64,000 bases of DNA, taken from the NCBI GenBank assembly GCA_963777835.1, contig CAVZRK010000005.1, positions 1 through 64,000 of the forward strand, read 5' to 3'. Below the pieces are notes generated by a model that saw only the letters and a program-made list of their open reading frames with translations, did no database searches and was not told the origin of the DNA. Shown here one piece after another: positions 15,048 through 23,256 of this stretch (positions are counted from its first letter, which is position 1; each line of letters starts with the position of its first letter). The translations under genes were made by a program, and so were the position numbers. Source of the DNA: SPDF01 sp963777835 (GTDB lineage Bacteria; Gemmatimonadota; Gemmatimonadetes; Gemmatimonadales; GWC2-71-9).

Positions 15048-15539
15048 ATGCGGCTTGGAATTATCTCGGACACCCACGGATTGCTCCGCCCGGAGGTGTT
15101 CGACGTCTTTCGCGAGGTGGACCACATCCTCCACGCCGGCGACATCGGCCCGCTCGACCTCCTGACCGAGCTGGAGGCGATCGCGCCGGTGACGGCGGTG
15201 TACGGGAACACCGATGGGTGGGATGTGAAGCACCGCCTGCCGCAGGTGGCGGAGCTGGAACTCGAGGGGATCCGGATCGTGGTGACCCACGGGAATCAGT
15301 TCGGGAGCCCGACGCCCGAGGCGCTCAACGCCGCCTTCCCGGATGCCGACGTGCTGGTCTTCGGCCACACGCACCGGCCGCTCCTGGCCACCGTGGACGT
15401 CACGGTGACCGCCATGAACCCCGGCGGGGCGGGCGCCCGGAGGTTCGACCTCCCCCCCTCGGTGGGGATCATGGAACTGGAGGCGGGGCTCCCTCCGCGA
15501 GCACGCCTGGTGCCCTTGCTCGCGGCGGGAGTCGAATAA
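15048..15539 (+). CDS. YfcE/MJ0936-type phosphodiesterase
   Basis: A 163-residue calcineurin-like metallophosphoesterase. All metal-binding blocks of the family are present: ISDTHG, HAGDIG, YGNTDG, VTHGNQF and FGHTHRP, followed by MNPGG. ATG 15048 has GGGGGA upstream; longer readings run into the repeat element. Small YfcE-type enzymes hydrolyse artificial phosphodiesters, and their physiological substrate is often unknown. Confidence 0.88.
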   Translation: MRLGIISDTHGLLRPEVFDVFREVDHILHAGDIGPLDLLTELEAIAPVTAVYGNTDGWDVKHRLPQVAELELEGIRIVVTHGNQFGSPTPEALNAAFPDADVLVFGHTHRPLLATVDVTVTAMNPGGAGARRFDLPPSVGIMELEAGLPPRARLVPLLAAGVE

Positions 15540-15542
15540 CCG

Positions 15543-16034
15543 CTACTGGACCGGGTCGATCTCCGGCGCCTGGCTGGCCGGGTTGATCCCGATGCCCCAG
15601 ATCTCGCCGTCGACGATGACCCACCGGATCATGATCGGCTCCGGCGCCATCGAGAACTCCGCGGTGCGCCAGTACTGCGGGTTGCCCTTCCGCATCACCA
15701 CCTTCTCGTCCACCACACCCGTCTCGTCGCCCACCTGCGCGGTGAACTGGTCGAACTGTCCGGCCATGTCGTCGGGGGACCCCATCTCGCTGCGCATCTC
15801 TTCCTTCATGTGGACGAAGAGGCTGTCGAACTGCCCCGTGTAGAGCCACTGGGTGTACTTCCGGCCCAGCTCCATCTCGTTCCCCACCTTCGGGTGCACG
15901 GTCGGGGCGGGGGCAGGGGCCGCGGCGGCGGTCGCGCTGGTGGTAGCGGAGGCGGCTGGGGCGGGCGTCTGGGCCAGGAGTACGGCCGGAAGAGTCAGCA
16001 GGGCCGCGGAGAGGAATGCGCTACGGACGGACAT
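15543..16034 (-). CDS. Secreted hypothetical protein (DUF3887-like)
   Basis: A 163-residue protein with a signal peptide (SAALLTLPAVLLAQ), an Ala/Pro/Thr-rich linker (about 23-48) and a small folded domain ending in VIVDGEIWGIGI. The domain (KYTQWLYTGQFDSLFVHM, then DKFTAQVGDE-like text) resembles DUF3887/SnoaL-like periplasmic modules that precede hydrolases, but here it stands alone. Convergent with the phosphodiesterase, 3 bp apart. Function unknown. Confidence 0.5.
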   Translation of the reverse strand: MSVRSAFLSAALLTLPAVLLAQTPAPAASATTSATAAAAPAPAPTVHPKVGNEMELGRKYTQWLYTGQFDSLFVHMKEEMRSEMGSPDDMAGQFDQFTAQVGDETGVVDEKVVMRKGNPQYWRTAEFSMAPEPIMIRWVIVDGEIWGIGINPASQAPEIDPVQ

Positions 16035-16122
16035 GGGAACCTCGGTATGGGTTGATAGACCACCCCCTTACGCGAGACGCTCGGATTGGTTTCACGGTGG
16101 AACGTGATAGGGTTGGTGTCCC

Positions 16123-17217
16123 TCAGTCCCTCCAATCCTCCAGCGTCGTCGTCCGCTTCAGCGCCTCCGGGTGCACCCGGAACCACGACATCAGCAGCAG
16201 GATCTCGTCGATCGCCTCGATGGGGAGAGCGCCGGTGGCCGGTTCCTCGCGCGCCAGTTCCTCCCGCACCACCGCCCCGAAGGCGATCCGCTCGATCGGG
16301 GTGGTGGGGTAGGGAAAGCAGGCGCGGACGGTGCCCCGCCGGACGAGGTAGGCCCGGTCGTCACCGAAGACTCCCGGATCCCGATACACGAAGGTCAGCA
16401 GGTCCACCGCCGCGCGGGAGCGCGCCGTGGCCGCCAGCAGCCATTCGAGGTGCTCGAACCGTTCGCGCCACCGGGCGGCGCGCTCGAAGTCCTGCGCCAG
16501 CGACGCCTCCTGCATGGCCGCGATCGCCTTGTCGATCGGCTGGACGGTGCGGCCCTCGAGAAAGGCCACCGCCGTGTCGATCCGCCGGCGGTAGTCCGGC
16601 TCGCTCACCAGGCCGGCGCACGGACCGGCGCACTGCCCGAGTTCGTGGCGGTGGCAGGCGGCCTGCGTGGCGGCGGTGAAGAGGTCGCCCTGGTCGGCGA
16701 AGACGATCGGCATCCGCGCCTCGCAGTCGCGGAGGCCGAGGAGGTCGTTCAGGATGCGGACGCCCTCGGCCACCCGCGCGGGCGAGCGGAAGGGGCCGTA
16801 CACCTTCGCGTCCTGCCGGCCGATCGTGGCACCCTGGTACACCTTGGGGGCGGGAGAGTCGAGGAGCTTCACGAACACCGCACGCCGGGTCCGGTTCATG
16901 GCCACGTTGAACGGGGGGCGGTGCTGGCGGATCTGCCGGAGCTCGCCGAGGCAGGCGGCAAACTCGCTGTGGACGTAGTCCCAGGTGATGTCGCCGGCGG
17001 CGTGGAGGATGCGCGCCGCCTTGTCCTCCGGAAAGCTCGCCCGGAAGTACGACATGAGCCGCGCGCGGAGCCGCTTCGCCTTTCCCACGTAGAGCAGGCG
17101 CCCGGCGGGGTCGGTCATCCGGTACACCGCGGGCCGGTTCTCCGCCATCAGGCGCACCCGCTCCCGGAGGGCGCCGAGGTCGGCGGAAGCGAGCGGGAGC
17201 GCGGCGAGCTGGGACAT
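16123..17217 (-). CDS. UvrC-like GIY-YIG nuclease (Cho-like, short)
   Basis: A 364-residue protein with an N-terminal GIY-YIG nuclease (about 28-110; PAVYRMTDPAGRLLYVGKAK, YFRASFPEDKAARI). A UvrC-type cysteine region (CHRHELGQCAGPCAGLVSEP) and a UVR-like helical part (AMQEASLAQDFERAARWRER) follow. It lacks the C-terminal RNase H-like and helix-hairpin-helix domains of full UvrC, so it resembles Cho, which makes only the 3' incision. The ATG at 17217 overlaps the mutM stop as ATGA, so the two repair genes are co-transcribed. Confidence 0.78.
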   Translation of the reverse strand: MSQLAALPLASADLGALRERVRLMAENRPAVYRMTDPAGRLLYVGKAKRLRARLMSYFRASFPEDKAARILHAAGDITWDYVHSEFAACLGELRQIRQHRPPFNVAMNRTRRAVFVKLLDSPAPKVYQGATIGRQDAKVYGPFRSPARVAEGVRILNDLLGLRDCEARMPIVFADQGDLFTAATQAACHRHELGQCAGPCAGLVSEPDYRRRIDTAVAFLEGRTVQPIDKAIAAMQEASLAQDFERAARWRERFEHLEWLLAATARSRAAVDLLTFVYRDPGVFGDDRAYLVRRGTVRACFPYPTTPIERIAFGAVVREELAREEPATGALPIEAIDEILLLMSWFRVHPEALKRTTTLEDWRD

Positions 17218-18041
17218 CAGGCCTGGCAGCGGTGGCAGAAGACGGTGATCCGCGCATCGAGCGCGTGCGTGCCGGCGAGCAGGGTGCCGCACCGAACGCA
17301 GGGCTCGCCCTCGCGTCCGTACACCAGCAGCGAGAGCTGGAACTTTCCCTTGGCGCCGGTGCCGGTGCGGTAGTCGCGGACGGTGCTCCCGCGCCCGGAC
17401 ACGGCGGCCGACAGGATGCGGACGAGCTCGCGGTGCAGCGCCGTCCACTCCGGCGCCGACAGCCGCACCGCCTCCCGCGACGGGTCGATGCCCGCGGCGA
17501 AGAGCGCCTCGTTCGCGTAGATGTTGCCGACGCCGGCCAGGAGCTTCTGGTCCATCAGCGCCTTCTTGATGGACTGCCGGGTGCGGCCGACCTTTGCCTG
17601 CATCGCGGCCGGGGTGAACTCCCGGGCCAGCGGCTCCGGGCCGACGGCGGCGTCGTACCGGGCCCAGCCCTTGGCGTCGAGCCACAGGAGCGTACCGAGC
17701 CGACGCACGTCACGATAGACGAGGGTGCGTCCGTCGTCCAGCGTGGCCCGGAGGACGGCGTAGCGAGCCTCCTCCTCGTTCAGCGGCCGGTCGTGGACGA
17801 CGAGTGAACCGGTCATCCCCGGCTGGACGACGAGGCGACGCGCGCCCATCACGAAGACGGCGTGCTTGGCCCGCCGGAAGAGGTCGTCCACCCGCGCGCC
17901 CGCCAGGCCACGGATCAGCGTGGGCCGGGTGACCCCGCGGAGGACATCGGTGTGCGACAGCGCGGCGCGCACGACGGTCCGGCCCAGGACCTCGGGCCGG
18001 ATGTCGCGCACGATCGTTTCGACTTCAGGAAGCTCGGGCAT
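17217..18041 (-). CDS. mutM: Formamidopyrimidine-DNA glycosylase
   Basis: A 274-residue Fpg glycosylase/AP lyase that removes 8-oxoguanine and formamidopyrimidines. The mature N-terminus PELPEVETI supplies the catalytic proline. Lys in FRRAKHAVFV, the motif QPGMTGSLVV, and LLAGVGNIYANEALFAAGI are typical. The C-terminal zinc finger (CVRCGTLL ... FCHRCQA) is complete. It overlaps the UvrC-like nuclease by four bases. Confidence 0.95.
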   Translation of the reverse strand: MPELPEVETIVRDIRPEVLGRTVVRAALSHTDVLRGVTRPTLIRGLAGARVDDLFRRAKHAVFVMGARRLVVQPGMTGSLVVHDRPLNEEEARYAVLRATLDDGRTLVYRDVRRLGTLLWLDAKGWARYDAAVGPEPLAREFTPAAMQAKVGRTRQSIKKALMDQKLLAGVGNIYANEALFAAGIDPSREAVRLSAPEWTALHRELVRILSAAVSGRGSTVRDYRTGTGAKGKFQLSLLVYGREGEPCVRCGTLLAGTHALDARITVFCHRCQA

Positions 18042-18066
18042 TCATGCCGTGGGCGCGCCGTTGCCG

Positions 18067-18426
18067 CTAGGGGTTCACGGTGATGGTCCCCACCATGGTG
18101 GGGTGATTAGTGCAGTGATACGGGTAGACGCCGGCGGTGGTGAAGGTGAAGGTGAACGTCTCGCCGTCGCCCATGTTGCCGGAGTTGAAGCCGCCCCCCC
18201 CGTCCGCGGTGACGGTGTGCGTCGTGCCGTCATCATTGCGCCACTTGACGGTCTGCTTGGATGCCAGGCTGAAGGTCAGGTTGCTCGGGTTGTATGCGTT
18301 GGCGCCCAGGCCGGACGCTCCCGAAACGATGAGGACATCCGAAGGCGTGGCGAGGGGCGGGCTCGTGGAGTCCTCCCCGCAGGCGAGGAGGGCCAGGGAA
18401 CCGAGGACCAGCAGGGTGGCGCGCAT
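18067..18426 (-). CDS. Cupredoxin-domain lipoprotein
   Basis: A 119-residue lipoprotein: ATG 18426 after GGGAGG, signal MRATLLVLGSLALLAC with lipobox ending at Cys16. The remainder is a plastocyanin/azurin-like domain with type-1 copper ligands: His in GTTHTV, then Cys, His and Met in YPYHCTNHPTMVG. It probably carries electrons or binds copper at the outer membrane or periplasm. No obvious redox partner is adjacent. Confidence 0.85.
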   Translation of the reverse strand: MRATLLVLGSLALLACGEDSTSPPLATPSDVLIVSGASGLGANAYNPSNLTFSLASKQTVKWRNDDGTTHTVTADGGGGFNSGNMGDGETFTFTFTTAGVYPYHCTNHPTMVGTITVNP

Positions 18427-18498
18427 GGGAACCTCCCGGGGAAGGGAACCACCAGCCGAACGATAATGTGACGTCCGCCGGCGGGCCCGCGCCACACC

Positions 18499-19803
18499 TC
18501 AGCCTCCCCGCTTCCCCGCTTCCCCGCTTCCCTGCTGTCGTTCTGCCTCCCGCCACCCGATGTCCCGCCTCCAGGTCTTCCCCTCGAACGTGATCGCCTC
18601 GGCGCCCTCCCTGCTCCTGGCCTGGGCCTCGCGGAAGGTCGGGGCCACCGCGGTCACGTTCAGCACCCGGCCCCCCGACGCGCGGAGCAAACCGTCTGCA
18701 CCCCGGCTGGTGCCGGCGTGAAAGACGGTCACCCCGTCCGGCAGCACTCCGGGAATGGAAATTTCCGCTCCCTTTTCCGGGGCGTCTGGGTAGCCGCGGG
18801 CAGCGAGGACAGTTGTGACGGATGCCCCGGGCCGCACGGCCAGCGGCCCGGCTGGTTTCCCTTCCGCCACGCGGAGGAGCGCGTCGGTGAGCCCTCCGGC
18901 AAGCAGTGGGAGCACGACCTGCGTCTCGGGATCACCGAAGCGGCAGTTGAACTCCACCACGAAGGGCGCACCCGACGGGTCCACCATGATCCCGGCGTAG
19001 AGGCATCCCTCGAACCGGGCGCCTCGGCGGTCGAGTTCGACGAGGGCGGGGAGCATCACCTCGCGCCGTACTCGCTCGAGCAACGCCGGCGTGGCTGGGG
19101 TGACGGGGGAGTAGGCGCCCATCCCGCCGGTGTTCGGTCCGGTGTCGCCCTCGCCGAGCCGCTTGTGGTCCTGCGATGCGGGAAGGAGGGTGACCTCCTC
19201 CCCGTTCGTCAGGCCGAGGACGGAGAGCTCCTCTCCGATGAGGAAGGCCTCGATCACGACCGTGCGCCCCGCGTCGCCGAACCGCCCCTCGCCCAGCATC
19301 GCCCGCACGGCGTCGGCCGCCTCCCGGCGGGTGGCGCAGACGATGGCGCCCTTGCCGGCGGCGAGGCCCGACGCCTTCACCACCAGCGGCTCGGCGTGCG
19401 CGTCCACGTAGGACAGGGCGTCGGCGAGATCGGTGAAGGTCCGGCTCGCCGCGGTCGGGATGCCCGCCGCCTCCATCACGTCCTTCGAGAACGCCTTGGA
19501 GGCCTCGAGCGCGGCGGCGGCCGCCGACGGGCCGAAGGCCAGTCGGCCGCGCGCGCGGAGGCGGTCCGCCAGCCCGAGGGCGAGCGGCACCTCGGGGCCG
19601 ATGACGGTGAGGTCGAACGCGCCGGACACCGCCGCCTCGGTCAGGCGGTCGATGTCGTCGGCGGGGATGGGGAGGAGTGTGGCGAGAGTGGCGAGTCCCG
19701 GGTTGCCGGGGGCGGCGCTGAGTCGGACGGCGGGGTTTTCACGGTGGAGCGCCCAGGCGATGGCGTGCTCGCGGCCCCCGCCGCCGACGATCAGGACCTT
19801 CAC
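18499..19803 (-). CDS. purD: Phosphoribosylamine-glycine ligase
   Basis: A 434-residue GAR synthetase of purine synthesis. The N-terminal VLIVGGGGREHAIAWAL, ATP-grasp segments VVKASGLAAGKGAIV, and LPASQDHKRLGEGDTGPNTG are diagnostic; the C-terminal domain ends near TFEGKTWRRDIGWRE. Start is GTG 19803, overlapping the stop of the M48 protease gene as GTGA. The last dozen residues (QQGSGEAGKRGG) are an added tail encoded by an 8-bp tandem repeat. Confidence 0.93.
   Translation of the reverse strand: MKVLIVGGGGREHAIAWALHRENPAVRLSAAPGNPGLATLATLLPIPADDIDRLTEAAVSGAFDLTVIGPEVPLALGLADRLRARGRLAFGPSAAAAALEASKAFSKDVMEAAGIPTAASRTFTDLADALSYVDAHAEPLVVKASGLAAGKGAIVCATRREAADAVRAMLGEGRFGDAGRTVVIEAFLIGEELSVLGLTNGEEVTLLPASQDHKRLGEGDTGPNTGGMGAYSPVTPATPALLERVRREVMLPALVELDRRGARFEGCLYAGIMVDPSGAPFVVEFNCRFGDPETQVVLPLLAGGLTDALLRVAEGKPAGPLAVRPGASVTTVLAARGYPDAPEKGAEISIPGVLPDGVTVFHAGTSRGADGLLRASGGRVLNVTAVAPTFREAQARSREGAEAITFEGKTWRRDIGWREAERQQGSGEAGKRGG
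18511..18534. repeat. 8-bp tandem repeat at the end of purD
   Basis: CTTCCCCG occurs at 18511 and 18519, with CTTCCCTG at 18527. It lies inside the last codons of purD and appears to extend the protein beyond its normal end. Confidence 0.7.
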
Positions 19804-20828
19804 GCGCTCGAGCCGCGCTTCTGTGCGTTGCGGAACGCCTCGGCCGCCTTGCTCGCCGTGCTGCGGACGGCGTCGCCCACCTGCTGGCCGAAGTCTTTCG
19901 CTTCCTTGGAGTAGTAGTCCTTGGCGTCCTTCCAGTGCTCGCCGAGGGGCCGCTGATCCTCGGGGCTGCCGCGGCGCACGTACTCGCCCGCCAGGATGCG
20001 CTCGTAGTCGCCCGCCGCCACCCATTTCTGGATTTCCGCCGCGCGCACGGTGTGCATCGGGTGGGTCACCCCGAGGGTGTGGAGCACCTTGTACACGATG
20101 TCGAGCCCCTCGTTCGTGTTGACGTACTCGTGGGCCTGCGCCATGAAGGCTTCGAGGTTGAGGTCGGCGTTGGTGAAGAACCCGCCGCGCACGCCGCCGG
20201 CCATCTTGAGATCGAGGCGCTGCGCCACCATCACGTCCTGGCATCCGAGCAGTCCGGCCCGGTCGGCGGAGAGCTCCGCCTTCCGGCTCCACTCGAGGAA
20301 CGCGAGCTTGACCGGCAGGAGGGCGATGCCGGCCAGCATCGGCAGCGCGCCGAGGCTGACGAGCGCCAGGATGGCGGCGATGGTGCGGTAGAGCGAGTGG
20401 CCGCTCATGACGTGCCCGAGTTCATGGGCGAGGAGGGTGCGGATTTCGTCCTCGTCGAGGATCTCGAGCGCGGCGGAGTGCAGCACGATGAACGGGTCGT
20501 CGATGCCGTACGCGCCGGCGTTGAAGATCGGGGTCTGCGTGACGTACACCTCGGGGATCTTGTCCCACCCGAAGGTGGTGCAGTTCTCGAGGTGCATCAG
20601 CCAGAGCCGGGGGAACTGGGCCGGGCCGACCCGCACGGCGTTGGCCTGGAAGAGGAGCCGGATGCCGCGCTCGCCGCCGAGGATGGCCAGGACCTTCCGG
20701 ATGACCTCGTCCACGCCGGGGATGGCGCGGAGCGCCTGCAAGGCCGCCCGGTCGGCGGGATGCTCCCACGTGACGGGGGCGATGTCCGGGAGCGTGCGGC
20801 GGGGCCGCGGAGCTGGGAGGTTCGACAT
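19800..20828 (-). CDS. M48-family membrane metalloprotease
   Basis: A 342-residue zinc protease with the HELGHVMSGHS motif (HExxH) near residue 140. Two hydrophobic helices follow (IAAILALVSLGALPML region), then the third ligand in RKAELSADRAGLLG. The C-terminal part is charged and helical (KDYYSKEAKDFGQQVGDAVR). The arrangement matches HtpX-like/M48 Ste24-type proteins without the usual N-terminal membrane helices. It overlaps purD by four bases. Substrate unknown. Confidence 0.83.
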   Translation of the reverse strand: MSNLPAPRPRRTLPDIAPVTWEHPADRAALQALRAIPGVDEVIRKVLAILGGERGIRLLFQANAVRVGPAQFPRLWLMHLENCTTFGWDKIPEVYVTQTPIFNAGAYGIDDPFIVLHSAALEILDEDEIRTLLAHELGHVMSGHSLYRTIAAILALVSLGALPMLAGIALLPVKLAFLEWSRKAELSADRAGLLGCQDVMVAQRLDLKMAGGVRGGFFTNADLNLEAFMAQAHEYVNTNEGLDIVYKVLHTLGVTHPMHTVRAAEIQKWVAAGDYERILAGEYVRRGSPEDQRPLGEHWKDAKDYYSKEAKDFGQQVGDAVRSTASKAAEAFRNAQKRGSSA

Positions 20829-20909
20829 GTCTGGACCTGGTTAAGGGATCCCGCCCATACGCCCGGCGGGCCCTGCTTGTTTCAGAATGATACACCGTGC
20901 AACCCGACC

Positions 20910-22076
20910 TCACGCCTTGAGCGCCTGGTCCAGATCGGCGACCAGGTCCTCCACGTCCTCGATCCCGCAGCTGAGGCGGAGCAGCGAGTCGGTGAGCCCC
21001 ATCTTCTCCCGCAGGGCGGGGGGGACGGAGGCGTGCGTCATGGTGGCGGGGTGCCCCATCAGGCTCTCCACGCCGCCCAGCGACTCGGCGAGCACGAAGA
21101 TCCGCGTCCGCTCCGCGATCCGGCGCGCGCGCGCCGCGTCGCCGACGTCGAACGAGATCATTCCGCCGAAGCCGCTCATCTGCCGCTTGGCCAGCTCGTG
21201 CTGCGGGTGCGAGGGGAGGCCCGGGTAGTAGACCCGCTGCACGTCCTTCCGCTCGGAGAGCCACTGCGCCACCACCCGTCCGTTCGCGTCGTGCTGCCGC
21301 ATCCGGAGGAGCAGGGTCTTGGTGCCGCGCAGCGCCAGGAAGCAGTCCATCGGGCCCGGCACGGCGCCCGCCGCGTTCTGGATGAAGCCGAACTGCTCGG
21401 CGAGGTCGTCGCGCTTGGTCAGCAGGAGCCCGCCCACCATGTCGCTGTGGCCGTTGAGGTACTTGGTGGTGCTGTGGAGCACGACGTCGGCGCCGACTTC
21501 GAGCGGACGCTGGAAGATCGGGGTGGCGAAGGTGTTGTCCACGGCGAAGAGAAAGCCGTGCGCCTGGGTGAGGTCGCCCACCGCCGAGAGGTCGGTCAGC
21601 TGCATCATCGGGTTGGTGGGCGTCTCGCAGTAGATCATCCGGGTCTCGGGCCGGAGCGCGGCCTCGATGTTCCGGATGTCGCGGCTGTCCACGAAGCTGA
21701 ACTTCAGGCCGAAGCGGGTGTAGATCCGCTCCATGAGGCGGTGGCTGCCGCCGTACATGTTCTCGCCGCAGACCACGTGATCGCCGCTCTTGAGCACCTT
21801 GAGCAGGACGTCGAGCGCCGCCAGCCCCGACCCGTACGCGAAGCCGTGGGTGGCGCCTTCGAGCGCCGCCACGTTTCGCTCGAGCGCCTGCCGAGTCGGA
21901 TTGTCGGTGCGGGCGTACTCGTAGCCCTTGTGGCGGCCGACCCCCTCCTGGATGTAGGTGGAGGTCTGGTAGATGGGGGTCATCACCGCGCCGGAGAGCG
22001 GCTCCGGCACCTGCCCGGCGTGCACGGCCCTGGTACCCAGCTTCGTTTCGAGGTCGTGCGGGAGAATCTGTGTCAT
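20910..22076 (-). CDS. Cystathionine gamma-synthase/lyase family PLP enzyme
   Basis: A 388-residue Cys/Met-metabolism PLP enzyme. Conserved blocks: TRAVHAGQVPEPLSGAV, PIYQTSTYIQ, YEYARTDNPTRQALERN, the PLP lysine in HSTTKYLNGHSD, and SLGGVESLMGHPATMTH near the C-terminus. Sequence alone does not separate the synthase (MetB) from the gamma-lyase (MetC/MGL-type); the SLGGVESL motif with Glu favours cystathionine enzymes. Divergent from the HD-GYP regulator 98 bp away. I saw no SAM riboswitch upstream. Confidence 0.88.
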   Translation of the reverse strand: MTQILPHDLETKLGTRAVHAGQVPEPLSGAVMTPIYQTSTYIQEGVGRHKGYEYARTDNPTRQALERNVAALEGATHGFAYGSGLAALDVLLKVLKSGDHVVCGENMYGGSHRLMERIYTRFGLKFSFVDSRDIRNIEAALRPETRMIYCETPTNPMMQLTDLSAVGDLTQAHGFLFAVDNTFATPIFQRPLEVGADVVLHSTTKYLNGHSDMVGGLLLTKRDDLAEQFGFIQNAAGAVPGPMDCFLALRGTKTLLLRMRQHDANGRVVAQWLSERKDVQRVYYPGLPSHPQHELAKRQMSGFGGMISFDVGDAARARRIAERTRIFVLAESLGGVESLMGHPATMTHASVPPALREKMGLTDSLLRLSCGIEDVEDLVADLDQALKA

Positions 22077-22174
22077 GGATCACACCGGTTGAGGTGAAGG
22101 AACCTTATGGGGGAGAAGGCGTTGCGGCAAGCCATCGCGTTGAGAATTGCCCCCCGCGGCCGTACCTTCCACCT

Positions 22175-23230
22175 GTGCCGAACCCCACCGATCCCTCCGT
22201 TCCCACCGCCGTCGCACAGTGCCTCGTCGTTGACGACGACCCCCAGGTTCGCGACGCGCTGGTGCGAGTCGTCCAATCCCAGGGGCTGACCTGTCTCTCC
22301 GCCGATTCCGGCGGCGCGGCGCTCGCGGTCCTCGCCGAGCACGGCGAGGTGGCCATCCTCATCAGCGACATCCGGATGGAGGGGATGGACGGCATGGCGC
22401 TCCTGGAGGAGGTGCGTCGCCGCTACCCCGATACGGCGGTGATCATGCTCAGCGCCGTGGACGACGTGCAGATCGCGGTGGACTGCCTCAAGAAGGGCGC
22501 GCTGGACTATATCGCCAAGCCGATGACCCTCGGCGAGGTGCAGGTCCGGGTCGCCAGGGCGCTCGAAAAGCGCGAGCTGACGCTCCAGAACCGCTACTAC
22601 CAGAAGCACCTCGAGCAGGAAGTGCGGCGCCAGCGGGCCAGGATCCAGGAACTCTTCCTCGAGGGGGCGCAGACGCTCGCGCACGCGCTCGAGGCCAAGG
22701 ACGCCTACACCCGCGGCCACTCCAAGCGGGTCCGCGAGTATGCCGTCCGGACGGCCGTGATGCTCGGGTACACCGGGGAGTTCCTCGACGACATCCGGCT
22801 CGGCGCCGAACTCCACGACATCGGCAAGATCGGCACGCGCGAGTCGGTGCTGAACAAGCCTGGCCCGCTCACGCCGGACGAATTCCGTCATATCACCGAG
22901 CACACCGTCCTCGGGGAGCGGATCCTGGCGCCGCTGGCGCGCGACCGTCCGGTCGTGCTCCGCATCGCCCGGTCGCACCACGAGCGGCTCGACGGCACCG
23001 GCTTCCCCGACGGGCTCGCCGGCAATGCGATTCCCGTCGAGGCGCGGATCGTGGCGGTGGTGGACGCCTTCGACGCGATGACCACCAACCGCGCCTACCG
23101 CGAGTCGTTCGAGCCCGGCAGCGCGTTCGACGAACTGCGCCGCTGCGCCGGGCTTCAGTTCGAGCCGGCCATCGTGGACGCGTTCTGCACCGCGTTTCCC
23201 GACCCGGCCCGGCTCCCTATCCACGCCTGA
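22175..23230 (+). CDS. Response regulator with HD-GYP phosphodiesterase domain
   Basis: A 351-residue two-domain regulator. The receiver (about 13-130) has VVDDDP, phospho-acceptor D65 in LISDIRMEGMDG and KPM. A coiled linker leads to an HD-GYP domain (about 165-335): HSKRVREYA, AELHDIGKIG, RSHHERLDGTGFPDGLAG, and DAFDAMTTNRAYR. It should hydrolyse cyclic-di-GMP under control of a histidine kinase. GTG 22175 gives a receiver starting at the normal distance; longer readings overlap the divergent promoter. No kinase is adjacent. Confidence 0.88.
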   Translation: MPNPTDPSVPTAVAQCLVVDDDPQVRDALVRVVQSQGLTCLSADSGGAALAVLAEHGEVAILISDIRMEGMDGMALLEEVRRRYPDTAVIMLSAVDDVQIAVDCLKKGALDYIAKPMTLGEVQVRVARALEKRELTLQNRYYQKHLEQEVRRQRARIQELFLEGAQTLAHALEAKDAYTRGHSKRVREYAVRTAVMLGYTGEFLDDIRLGAELHDIGKIGTRESVLNKPGPLTPDEFRHITEHTVLGERILAPLARDRPVVLRIARSHHERLDGTGFPDGLAGNAIPVEARIVAVVDAFDAMTTNRAYRESFEPGSAFDELRRCAGLQFEPAIVDAFCTAFPDPARLPIHA

Positions 23231-23256
23231 CGCCCGCGCGCCGCGGGGGAACTTCG

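Noticed and set aside
22077..22174. SAM riboswitch upstream of the cystathionine enzyme
   Set aside because: The divergent intergenic stretch is under 100 bp and lacks the conserved SAM-I core sequences.
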